Source: Flavobacteriales bacterium (GTDB lineage: Bacteria > Bacteroidota > Bacteroidia > Flavobacteriales_D > Sanyastnellaceae). From it: a stretch of 64,000 nt of DNA. The translations under genes were made by a program, and so were the position numbers. Numbering within the stretch: the first letter of the stretch is position 1; each line of letters opens with the position of its first letter. The stretch covers positions 89,502-153,501 of the forward strand of contig JADKIZ010000003.1 in the NCBI GenBank assembly GCA_016722445.1, in the 5' to 3' direction. Below the pieces are notes generated by a model. That model was not told the origin of the DNA, did not search any database, and was given only the letters and a program-made list of their open reading frames with translations. Shown here in pieces: positions 11,401 to 19,751 of the stretch.

Positions 11401-12314
11401 ACATCGTGGAATGAATGCCAAAGGATGACAACAATATTACCCCATCTCCAAAAATCTTCATCCCACTGAACAGGATCGGTTACAGTAGTATCGAGATAAA
11501 CTGGAGGTCCAGGGTCATGATAAACATTCCAAGAAAAATTATCTCGTATATGAACTGTTGCGTCTGTTTCATCATCCATTGCAAACGGTACAAGATTGCC
11601 CCATTCTGCTGACAGTGCAGGAGCACCAGTAGGTAGAGGATTGTTGTTCTGATCGAGAACGATATCTAGACCAAGTGGCTGCCAGCGGTTACCATCAAAT
11701 TGCAAAGGATTTCCGGCCAATGCTGGAAATAAATTTCCATTCGAGGTTTGATAATAGGTGTTGGCATAATTACCAAGTTGATTGGCACCATCTGAAGTTG
11801 CAAACTGATTCACTTTAGAGGCGATATAATTTCCAAGTTTTGCGGGATCACCATCGGAATAATCTGTGCTGGTGATGGATGTATTGTATCCCAACTCAGC
11901 CATTTTACTTTCAATGTATCCATTGATCGTGAGATAATTTGCTGATGGTACAAGCGAAGGAGAATAACGTGCCTTCAAAAAACGATACATCGCATAAGAA
12001 ATACACTCGTTCTGTGCCGCTTCCAAATCGTCCGGAACTTGAATACCATTGTATGGACATTCAATCGCTCCCCATGTTTTACCTAAAAAATAGGTGTCGG
12101 CATCATCATCAAATGCAGCCCACGCATCGTACATGACCACAGCGGCATGGCACAATGTTCTTGCACCAACGGTCGGTCGTGCAAAATCCTTTCGGATACA
12201 ATTGAGGTTAACTTCATTCCATTGTCTGGCGATAGATTCTTCTTGACCAAACACGGAAATGGTAGAAATGATAAATGCAGCACATAGGAGTGCGGACTTA
12301 GAAATCCAATTCAT
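8415..12314 (-). CDS. Vanadium-dependent haloperoxidase with five Ig-like repeats and T9SS tail (complete)
   Basis: A 1299-residue protein. Residues 1-23 are a signal peptide. The catalytic region (about 30-645) carries the vanadate ligands and oxyanion residues of the family: K442-x6-R449-P450, S546-G547-H548, and S610-R611-x5-H617. Five Ig-like repeats (about 650-1215) follow, linked by DTKNP/DTRNP motifs, and then a T9SS type A sorting domain (about 1225-1299) with YPNP. The expected activity is oxidation of halide by H2O2 at the cell surface; vanadium-dependent phosphatase activity is an alternative for this superfamily. It is the full-length counterpart of the gene at 2-2991, and the frame is unbroken, so it serves as the reference for repairing that gene. 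It is followed by the DoxX-like gene, 106 bp downstream on the same strand. Confidence 0.88.
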   Translation of the reverse strand: MNWISKSALLCAAFIISTISVFGQEESIARQWNEVNLNCIRKDFARPTVGARTLCHAAVVMYDAWAAFDDDADTYFLGKTWGAIECPYNGIQVPDDLEAAQNECISYAMYRFLKARYSPSLVPSANYLTINGYIESKMAELGYNTSITSTDYSDGDPAKLGNYIASKVNQFATSDGANQLGNYANTYYQTSNGNLFPALAGNPLQFDGNRWQPLGLDIVLDQNNNPLPTGAPALSAEWGNLVPFAMDDETDATVHIRDNFSWNVYHDPGPPVYLDTTVTDPVQWDEDFWRWGNIVVILWHSFHDVSDGVMKEISPSAIGNVDEASYPQTFEEFKAFYDEFNGGDPSVGYTVNPVTGLPYESQVVPRADYTRCLAEFWADGPSSETPPGHWFTIMNYVSDHPLVEKRWMGEGPLLSDLEWDVRSYLALGGAVHDAAISCWSAKGYYDFTRPVMAIRYMIDHGQCSDPMLPNYDPAGIPFLSGYIELVQSGDPLAGAFDENVNKVKLYTFRGPVAATGQDGVGWILGENWWTFQKHTFVTPPFPGYYSGHSTYSRAAAEVLTRITGSEYFPGGMGEFVAEQNQFLTASPGPSVDVTMQWAKYTDASDQCCLSRIYGGLHPPIDDIPGRRTGMIVGPEAFDFANGFMSQGIPHVINISPNAQIISDLLADNTFTVNFTFSENMDQSILPTIQLTGSDPVGTTLLPVSSAWTSANQFTLTYDVVDLDAVMSNVVFKISAATDLDGKVITPAFSIPVSIDTKNPEVLSVTANEPIISDANSGNASFALDFTFTEAMGADFPVIVFTGQDLTSTLTLNESASSWTSDNVYHAVYDINDSDVELSGITVDVTGSLDLAGNLQIDASNAGLFVVDTRNPQISSIVVNDNILDDSNVATDAVQVSIVFDEEMNASVNPVVSFPTEDASSAGLSYNSGLSSWSDNTTFVAHFDLIDSNVEVEAIDVLVAAASDDAGNETNGGITADLFDIDTKNPEVTNIELNNTLIADIDNGAIFNVTLTFDDVMNQSTSPNISFTGEDPLVNSFSFVDSQWLSDQTFVASYLVSDANEELSDIGIVVDNGVDNAGNDQNSAAQFDALFEIDTKNPEVTMLLANTYNITSANATTGFSIVTVFDEPMNTNVNPVVSFPVENASGVLSYDAGNSEWLNNTTYTTAYAVPAVVPSLPDVDVNLNGAKDLAGNDLENIVYPDYFDINVVVNVADLDNQENIRIYPNPVQKGQDILVVTEVPLSGASIDLTDASGKLVQSISATQFNNGVLRIETNEMSAGTYYLRVLNATGEATYRVVIQN

Positions 12315-12693
12315 GAGCAGTACGTATTAGTTGTTAGTCGGATACAGAACAAAATCATTTTATATCCGATTGGCGGTAAATCTAAAAAAAGTAATTTAAC
12401 AAAAATGTGATATATGTCAATGAATAAGACGAAACATTTTGTTACGGTTTTGATTTACAGACATTTACAGTATTCAATAAATCACACGACAAGTTGCAAG
12501 GTCATTTTCAACGGCATTTCGTTGCGTTGTTGGAAAGGATAAAACCTTTGTTCATGCAGTGCACATGTCGCCTAAAAGATGAGCCTCCCGATCCAAATTA
12601 ACCAGGAATTTTTCTTTAAAAAAATTTCAATAAAGACAAAACACTTGAAAAGTAGATTCAAAAAGAACGTTCCAAAATAAATCCTATTCTGAT
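12315..12693. other. Intergenic region, no gene seen
   Basis: These 379 bases lie between the start of the haloperoxidase gene and the end of the lipoprotein gene, both on -. They are AT-rich and hold presumably the haloperoxidase promoter. I see no convincing small gene, RNA or strong hairpin. Confidence 0.5.
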
Positions 12694-13296
12694 TTACTTT
12701 GTTTTAGTCGTCTCGTAAGAATAATTGTAGTCGAAACTGATGCTATACTTCACATCAATTTCGGTTGGAGGTAAACCGGACAATTGCAAATCGAAAGTCA
12801 GGTGATCGGGTTTATTTTTTATGAAAGAAGTCAGATCCGAATTGCTGGCATTGAAGTAAGCCTTTTTTTCAGAAGCATTAAAACTACCCAAAGTACCGAG
12901 TGACATTGAAACCATCGATCCAGAGGTATCCAAATATTTCAACAAGACAGAGCCACCATCCAGATATTGTTGCAGCTCGTCAAAATCATAACCACAATAC
13001 AATTCGATGGAAGAAGCTCTCACATTGGTTATTTCGAGATTACTTACAGCAACTGGCTTGCCGTCGATTGTCGTTTGCGATGCATCTGTCATAACCTGAC
13101 CAAGGATGTCTTGCCAGGGATTGGCGTTTTCCACTTCCACCGTTGTGGTATTTACAAAAGCAGCAAAATTGGTCAGGAGATCGACATAATTCTCCGATTC
13201 GTATCTGATCGAAGAAGTACCGCTGGTGGTTGAAGGGTCTTTGCGGCATGAGGTCAAGGCCATACAACATAAAATGAACAAGGCTGAAAATTTCAT
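12694..13296 (-). CDS. Lipoprotein of unknown function
   Basis: About 200 residues starting at ATG 13296; the open frame extends further upstream, but this Met directly precedes the hydrophobic signal. The lipobox ALTSC (Cys about residue 16) predicts a lipid-anchored envelope protein. The mature part is beta-rich and has no catalytic motif that I recognise. The C-terminus alternates hydrophobic and polar residues and ends in a Lys/Thr-rich tail. The gene lies 41 bp after the RCC1-repeat gene on the same strand, so co-transcription is possible. Confidence 0.65.
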   Translation of the reverse strand: MKFSALFILCCMALTSCRKDPSTTSGTSSIRYESENYVDLLTNFAAFVNTTTVEVENANPWQDILGQVMTDASQTTIDGKPVAVSNLEITNVRASSIELYCGYDFDELQQYLDGGSVLLKYLDTSGSMVSMSLGTLGSFNASEKKAYFNASNSDLTSFIKNKPDHLTFDLQLSGLPPTEIDVKYSISFDYNYSYETTKTK

Positions 13297-13337
13297 GGTG
13301 CGAAAATAAAACACCCTCGATTTCATTGGCACCTCAC

Positions 13338-14735
13338 CTATTTCGAAACCACAAAATCGCCTTGCCAGATTTTGTCATCCGTAGCGAGTACCGTCAGATG
13401 ATAGAAACCACTTGGAGACGATTCCAAAGAATAATATGCGACATAATTGCCATCATAAATCAACTGACCTCGCGCATCGAATATCCTCATCCATTTGCCT
13501 TGACCGGAAGAAGATGGTAATACGATGCGGAATTCATTTTGAACCGGGTTTGGATAAATGCCCATAGCTTCATTTGATCCAATTTCTTCTTCTTGAACCG
13601 ACACTGATACGACGCATGACCAAGTCGTGATGTCAGGGTTTTCTGAGTCGCCTAGCTGGCCGATATAATCAGAACCTGTTACACAAACGTATGTATTACC
13701 TTGTCTGCGTGCGAGACTATGAGAACCGATCACCACTGCACCAGATATAGTTCCTGGAGCTGCAGAAACTTGAAGCCATTCATGGTCACCATCAATGAGG
13801 TGAGGTGAATTATATTGTGTAGTTGTACCATCACCAAGCTGACTTGCACCATTGTATCCCCATCCAAAGAGATGATGATCTGCATCTATTGCAAAGGCAT
13901 AACCTCCACCGGCTTCAATATCTATCCATTCATTTTGCACACCTATTTGAATAGGCAGATTACTGGATGATATATTCTCAATACCCAATTGTCCATTCCC
14001 ATTAAAACCACATGTCCATAAGGTAGAATCGCTACGAAGCATGATAGAATATTCGAATCCACAGGAAACTTTCAGGTATTCATGCTGATCATCAATTAAA
14101 GTTGGAATGAACAAATCGACATTACCACCATTTCCGAGCTGACCAAATTCATTCAAACCCCATCCCCAAAGGTGATTGTTTTCATCCAATGCCAGAACAT
14201 GATAACCACCTGCTGCAATAGACTTCCAATTTGTTCCGATACCAATTTGCACGGGAACTAAACTATTGTCGGTAGAATTATTTCCAAGTTGGCCACTGAT
14301 ATTCCAACCCCATGACCAAAGGGAAGCGTCCGATTTGATGCCATAGGTAGATGCCTAACCAGCGTAAACGCCAATCCAATTGTTATCCGATCCGACTTGC
14401 ATCGGAACATCATAATTGATATCATCACCGATGCCAAGTCCACCCAATAAGTTATAACCCCAACCCCATAATGTACCGTTTTGTTTGATGGCCATGGTGT
14501 GAAATGCTCCGCATGAAACCAAATCCCAATCGGCATCTGTACCTGTTTGAACCGGAACATCAATCGAGGCATCATCATATGCAATCTGGCCATTCAAATT
14601 ACTACCCCAACCCCACAAAGTGTGATCTGAATTAAGGGCATAAGAAAATTCAGTACCAGTTTCAACTTGCAGATAAGGCTGGGAGCTGGTGCTCATGCTG
14701 AACAGCATAATACAAAGGGTAGATAGTGATTTCAT
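13338..14735 (-). CDS. RCC1-repeat T9SS-exported protein, interrupted by an in-frame stop
   Basis: Seven RCC1-like repeats are visible, each with an LWGWG-x-N-x-x-GQLG type core, together forming a beta-propeller. A signal peptide opens the frame at 14735 and a T9SS tail with YPNPVQ closes it at 13338. A TAG at 14355-14357 interrupts the reading frame without any shift: repeats upstream and downstream are in the same frame and continue each other. The stop falls at the variable residue after the AG of an (A/C)G-x-x-H repeat motif, and one substitution (for example TGG to TAG) would explain it. Without readthrough the product would be a 126-residue fragment with no sorting tail. Either a recent nonsense mutation or a base-call error is possible. 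RCC1 propellers in bacteria are usually surface or binding proteins; the ligand is unknown. Confidence 0.75.
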
Positions 14736-14801
14736 AGCGTAATTATTAAATGATTTGGAAAGGTAAACTTAAATCCGAATCATGCAGTCGAAATCTATTA
14801 C

Positions 14802-14945
14802 AGCGCTGAAACCCTTCAACTACGTGCACCCCACATCGTAACCTCATAGGGCAGGCTTGCCTTGATTTTTATTTTCACCGTATGAATGATACGCTTTCAA
14901 ATAGAAATCTTGCGTTAGCGCCCGCCCTTTTTGGCTTTCAGCGCT
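14802..14945. repeat. Short intergenic element with inverted ends
   Basis: AGCGCTGAAACCC at 14802-14814 faces GGCTTTCAGCGCT at 14933-14945: inverted ends of 13 bp with one mismatch. The interior (about 118 bp) has a small GGCAGGC/GCCT hairpin and no gene. It lies in the divergent region between the RCC1 gene and the gene at 15050. It could be a MITE- or REP-like element; only one copy is seen here. Confidence 0.4.
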
Positions 14946-14947
14946 TC

Positions 14948-14980
14948 ATGATGATCCCGACTGTGCGCCGGGATTATCAT
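14948..14980. other. Strong hairpin next to the inverted-end element
   Basis: ATGATGATCCCG pairs with CGGGATTATCAT (12 bp, one G-T) around a 9-nt loop. It directly follows the element at 14802-14945 and may belong to it. There is no T run after it, and no gene ends here, so it is not an ordinary terminator. Confidence 0.45.
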
Positions 14981-15049
14981 TTCAAAATGACACAACTCAG
15001 TAAAATATTTTGCATGAATACATAAATTTACCCATGTTAATCGATTCAT

Positions 15050-17137
15050 ATGACCAAAACAATTTTCAGAAATGGCGTCTTAATGTTGCTTTTTGTTTTT
15101 AGCATGTTCATCGACCAAAAGAACTTGCATGCACAGAAAAAGGCACCTCAATACTACAACCACATTTTTTCAAATTACCTCGATGGTGAAGTATTACTCA
15201 TCAATGATGCTTATGCGATGGTTGTAGCATCAGGAAGAAATCTAGAAGTATATTCTCTGAAAACAGGGTTCATGGTTAAATCATTTCAAATTCCTTCTAA
15301 AACCGAGCCTTATTCAGAGATCACCTATTACAAACCTTGGGCGAGTTTTGAAGCCAAAGTTCAGATGTATTACGACAAGTATCATAGAGACATTACAGAT
15401 CCGGAATTGGTGCCTGAACCCATTTGGGAAGTCTTGTTGTCACCTGAATACAAAACCAAACAGAGTGATGACGGCAAGGGATATGATGTAATCCTCGCAG
15501 ATGGAACCAAAATGTTTTTTCCTGTACCTTCTTCATGGCAACGTGGAGCACCACACTATTGTGCCGCTAGAAATAGCCTTGTCATAGTGAATAATCAAAG
15601 ATCATCGCCCTATATGGTCGATCTCAAAATATTCGGACTTATTGAGGTAAACAGCAAAGGAGAAATCACCAACCACATTGCAGATCCTGTCGAATCCGCG
15701 TCAGACGTTTTGATTTACGGATCGCGCGTACTTCTTACTGACAGGGTGTATGATTTGGCTTCGAAAAACAATTTCGATTTGACTTCTTTCGGTGTTCGAA
15801 AAACATTTAGCATTCACGACAACCATATTCTTGTTTGTTTCAACAGCGACAACGAAGAACATCAAACCATCAAACTTGTAGATTTAAACAACAACAAGGA
15901 GATACTGCAATTCAAAGATGTGTATTCTTCACTTGTGCTATCACCGGATTTACGCACCATCGTTCGATATAAAGTAAATGGCGAAAGCCACGGTTTACGG
16001 GCTTTCGTATCTACATTGGATGATAAAACCATTGTCGAATTGGTTTGTCCCGATGCACAAAAAAACTTTGAAGAAGCCCAGAAAAGCGCCGCAGAATATG
16101 AACGGAAAACGGCCTTCAATAAAAAACTCTATCAGGATTTTATGGCGGATAAATCCAACAGATTGCAACAATTTCAAAACGCCACGAACACATTCCTCAA
16201 AGAAGCGACATCCAACGGATGGACAGTAGAACAAGATTTGTCAAACAGCTCCAAGGAGTTTTCCGTGAGCGAATTCAACCAAGTCGCCATAACACCACAA
16301 GACAGTATCCACCTTCAAGAGAATTACATTTACTGGATTGTATGTATATCGGCACTTCCGATGATGGAAAACCGCATTCAATTTTATCGAGGAATTCCCT
16401 TTTTCCCCTATTTTTTTGTTGGAGAATATGATTATGGCAATGAGTTCACCCGTGACTACCTCGTGACTCATACAGGTTTGATTCATCCTTCGGAAAACAT
16501 CAATCTTTCTTTAAGAGTCACAACCGGATATCCCGTTTACTACGCAGAAACCAAATCACTACCTGAAGGTATGACCAGATACTTTTTGTTCCGAAAGAAA
16601 GCAAGTGATAAGTCATTTGAACTGCCACCATTTGCCGGAGCTACTTTACCGGTTCACTACCATCATGATTTTGATGAACGATTTGCAGATTGCATGAAAT
16701 ATTACCATGAAAACCTGCGGGCAGAAGCAGAAAGACAAAGATTGGAAACATTGAAAAAACTACCGACATATACTCCGCCTCAACCAGGGTCAGCTTTATA
16801 CAATTTGCAAATGCAAATCGATGCAGCCGTTCCAGCAACGTGGTCTACATGTCCTTCTTGCGGTGGCAGTGGAGTAAGTTCATCGGCATGCTCTTGTTGT
16901 TCAGGACATGGATCTATTGCAGTAAAAAGGCAAGTTTTTCATAAAATGTCAGAGAAAACTGACGAGGTATATAGACCAGATGGGCCACAAGGGGCAGGAT
17001 ATTACACCCGCACTAGTCCTATTGGATATTACAAAACGGAAACGTCTTCTGAATCATGCGAATGTTGTGACGGTGCCGGATTATTGATTGGTCGTGGCAT
17101 CTGCTCACAATGCAATGGTGCGGGTAGGGTAAAGTAA
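15050..17137 (+). CDS. Exported protein with four DnaJ-type CxxCxGxG motifs
   Basis: A 695-residue protein with an N-terminal signal sequence (cleavage near HAQ, about residue 29). The N-terminal third has beta-strand pairs that look like a degenerate propeller. A charged helical stretch lies near residues 325-385. The C-terminal 100 residues hold four exact CxxCxGxG motifs: CPSCGGSG, CSCCSGHG, CECCDGAG and CSQCNGAG. In DnaJ these bind two zinc ions. Here the first and second pairs are separated by about 45 residues, and there is no J domain. A zinc-binding envelope protein is predicted; the partner is unknown. It stands alone, divergent from the RCC1 gene, with 127 bp to the cyclase gene downstream. 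The signal peptide makes a cytoplasmic chaperone role unlikely. Confidence 0.7.
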   Translation: MTKTIFRNGVLMLLFVFSMFIDQKNLHAQKKAPQYYNHIFSNYLDGEVLLINDAYAMVVASGRNLEVYSLKTGFMVKSFQIPSKTEPYSEITYYKPWASFEAKVQMYYDKYHRDITDPELVPEPIWEVLLSPEYKTKQSDDGKGYDVILADGTKMFFPVPSSWQRGAPHYCAARNSLVIVNNQRSSPYMVDLKIFGLIEVNSKGEITNHIADPVESASDVLIYGSRVLLTDRVYDLASKNNFDLTSFGVRKTFSIHDNHILVCFNSDNEEHQTIKLVDLNNNKEILQFKDVYSSLVLSPDLRTIVRYKVNGESHGLRAFVSTLDDKTIVELVCPDAQKNFEEAQKSAAEYERKTAFNKKLYQDFMADKSNRLQQFQNATNTFLKEATSNGWTVEQDLSNSSKEFSVSEFNQVAITPQDSIHLQENYIYWIVCISALPMMENRIQFYRGIPFFPYFFVGEYDYGNEFTRDYLVTHTGLIHPSENINLSLRVTTGYPVYYAETKSLPEGMTRYFLFRKKASDKSFELPPFAGATLPVHYHHDFDERFADCMKYYHENLRAEAERQRLETLKKLPTYTPPQPGSALYNLQMQIDAAVPATWSTCPSCGGSGVSSSACSCCSGHGSIAVKRQVFHKMSEKTDEVYRPDGPQGAGYYTRTSPIGYYKTETSSESCECCDGAGLLIGRGICSQCNGAGRVK

Positions 17138-17264
17138 TTCGCCAGACGAACAACATTGAAATAATAAAGTCCGACATTGGGGCAAAGAATGCCGCATTCC
17201 GAACCAAACTCAGTGATGGTCACGCGGTTATGGCTATTTTCGTTTTTTAACCCAGCATAACCTT

Positions 17265-19240
17265 ATGAAGTACCCGCACTTTGTTTTGGCTATAGTTATC
17301 CTGACCTCTTCAAAATGGTCTTGGAGTCAGTTTGACACTTCCCTTATGATTGATTCCTTGCGACAAGTCATTGCACAAAGTCCGGAAGACAGCAATAAGG
17401 TAAATGCCATGATCGATCTCGCGAGATATTATGCGCTCACAGATATTCAAGAAGCCATCAAAGTGATGGATGATGGCAAGATTCTTTCCGAAAAAATCAA
17501 CTATCCAAAAGGTCTTCGTGCCTGCCATGGTATGAAAGGCATGTTGCTTACGAACCTCGGTGATTTCAAACAGAGTGTAGTTGAATTGGAAATAAGTCTT
17601 CGACTTGCTTATGAAGCCAAAGATCAAATAGACATTGCCCGTGCAAGTGGTGTTTTGGGAAGCATCATGCAAATGCAAGGCAGATATCCAGAAGCATTAG
17701 ATTATAATTTCAAAGCACTGAAAGCATTTGAAGCAGGCAAGGACAGTATTTCTATAGCCGGTTGTTTAAGCAATATTGGTTCAATCTATCAGGAAATTGA
17801 GAACTACCATGAAGCCCTGATTTGGCTCAATAAAGCACGTGTCATTGAAGACCAATTCGGATACCTAGAATATTTGGGCAATACCCTTTCGAACATTGGA
17901 ACTTGTTTGAGTGAACTCGGAAATAATGACGAAGCGCTGCATCACTACGAAACATCTTATCAAATTTTTGTTCAGTTAGAAGACGAACCATCTCAAGCAG
18001 ATCTCCTTGTCAATATTGCCAGCATCCTTGCAGAAAAACGCGATTTTGCCCAATCACATCCAAAACTTCTGGAAGCATTGCGTATATCAAAAGAAAATAA
18101 CCTTAAAAACTCTGAAGCAGCATGCAATCTCGCATTGGCCAATGAATTATACTCCGTTACAACAGATGCTTCTTCGGAAGACCTCAAGAAAATCAGCTTG
18201 TCTAATGATGACCAAACACTCCAACAAGCTTTGGAATATGCGGATACTTCACTCAAATTGAATCGTGAACTTGAGAACCTGAACGGTTTGATGTTAGCAC
18301 ACAAAATCAAAAGTAAGATACTCGAAAAACTCGGACGCATGGAAGATGCTTTAAAAGCGCATCGGGAATACACTGCGTTCAGGGATTCGATCTTTCATAT
18401 GGAAAAAGACAAGAAGATTGCCCAAACCAGCATGCAATACGAATTCGACAAAAAAACAGAAGCAGCTAAAGTAGAGCAGCAAAAGAAGGACATACGTGAA
18501 AAAAACATTCGGAATAGCATCATCATTGGACTTGTGGCATCATTGATTTTCCTGATTGTGGTATTGATTCAAAGGAATAGAATCAGCAAGGAGAAAAAAC
18601 GCAGCGAAGAATTGTTGTTGAATATTTTACCCGAAGAAGTAGCGGAAGAATTAAAATTGAAAGGTGAAGCTGATGCTGTATTGGTCGAAAAAGTAACGGT
18701 GTTGTTTACAGACTTCAAAGGATTCACTTCCATTTCAGCGAATATGAGTCCGAAAGAATTGGTGAAAGATCTTCATGATTGTTTTTCCGAGTTTGATCGC
18801 ATCATGGATAAATTCAACATGGAAAAAATCAAAACCATTGGTGACGCTTACATGGCCGCAGGAGGTTTACCAACACCCAATCAAACCCATGCACAAGATG
18901 CAATCAACGCCGCATTGGAAATGGTTGCATTCATTGAACAAGGCAAGATCAAAAAAATAGCCGACAATCTCCCCTACTTCGAAATTCGAATCGGTGTTCA
19001 CACCGGACCAGTTGTAGCCGGTATTGTTGGCGTGAAGAAGTTTCAATACGACATCTGGGGCGACACTGTCAATACGGCATCACGCATGGAAAGCTCTGGT
19101 GAAGCGGGAAAAGTCAATATCAGCGAAACGACCTATGCGCTGGTCAGCAATCAATTCAATTGTACATCTCGGGCAAAATAGCTGCCAAAGGCAAAGGAGA
19201 AATGGAGATGTATTTTGTGGAGGGGAGAAAAGCCATTTGA
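17265..19240 (+). CDS. TPR-containing membrane adenylate cyclase (class III), frameshift near the 3' end
   Basis: Signal peptide (1-22), tetratricopeptide repeats (about 30-380), a short coiled coil, one membrane helix (about 413-433) and a C-terminal class III nucleotide cyclase domain. Metal-binding and catalytic motifs are present: FTDFKGF (about 481), KTIGDAYMA, and WGDTVNTASRME. The Lys before TIGDAY and the Asp in the YDIWGD segment suit ATP rather than GTP. The layout suggests a sensor with periplasmic TPRs and a cytoplasmic cyclase making cAMP. The frame stops early at 19181 because a G run reads GGG (19171-19173), while the duplicate at 23842-24066 has GGGG. With the fourth G the protein continues to TGA 19238-19240. 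The last 224 bp of the gene are duplicated 4.8 kb downstream. The gene looks functional apart from that one base. Confidence 0.88.
19006..19229 (+). repeat. Left copy of a 225-bp direct repeat (cyclase 3' end)
   Basis: Identical to 23842-24066 except for one missing G in a G run. It spans the end of the cyclase domain. The two copies flank the 1333-residue T9SS protein gene. Confidence 0.93.
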
Positions 19241-19751
19241 TGGCAATTCCTGTTGTATTGAAGGCTAAGTGCTCAATGTCAAACCCACATAAATTTCAAT
19301 TTAGAAAAACCGCGCGCGAACCGTTTGATTAGTGCGAAAACAAATCTCCGTGTGAAATTTATCTCGTTTTTCTCTACATTTACTTCAACTTTTGCGCCTA
19401 TACAACCTATACTATGAATTTTATCCAGATAAGTGGTTGCTTTGTTTGTGAGTTTAAATCTGAAAGAACTAACACGATAAAATTTCTAAAGTGCGTTCAT
19501 TTCTGTGAAAAGCTAAATAAATCTATCGCCCTTGATTTCTGCCGAATGACTTACGCTTCGCACGTTGCTTTCATTCTAACCAAGTTTGTAATAACTCTTT
19601 TGCAATTCAAATTTGAAGATACAAACAGCGAACATATACTTTGGACTGGTATTCATTTTTCAAAAAAAAACGGAGTCTTTTTGCCAATAGAATCATGATA
19701 ATTCTCTACAATAAAATCAACCTTTGTTACTAAACTAAACCTTCTGTTTCG
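19241..19751. other. Intergenic region, no convincing gene
   Basis: This stretch of 511 bases is AT-rich. A 94-codon open frame at 19414-19698 has no signal peptide, recognisable domain or clear start context and is probably chance. The region must hold the promoter of the gene at 19752. If the DNA between the two direct repeats was inserted, this stretch belongs to the insert. Confidence 0.5.

Noticed and set aside
19414..19698. A 94-codon frame before the large T9SS gene
   Set aside because: No signal peptide, domain or usual codon pattern; probably chance in AT-rich intergenic DNA.
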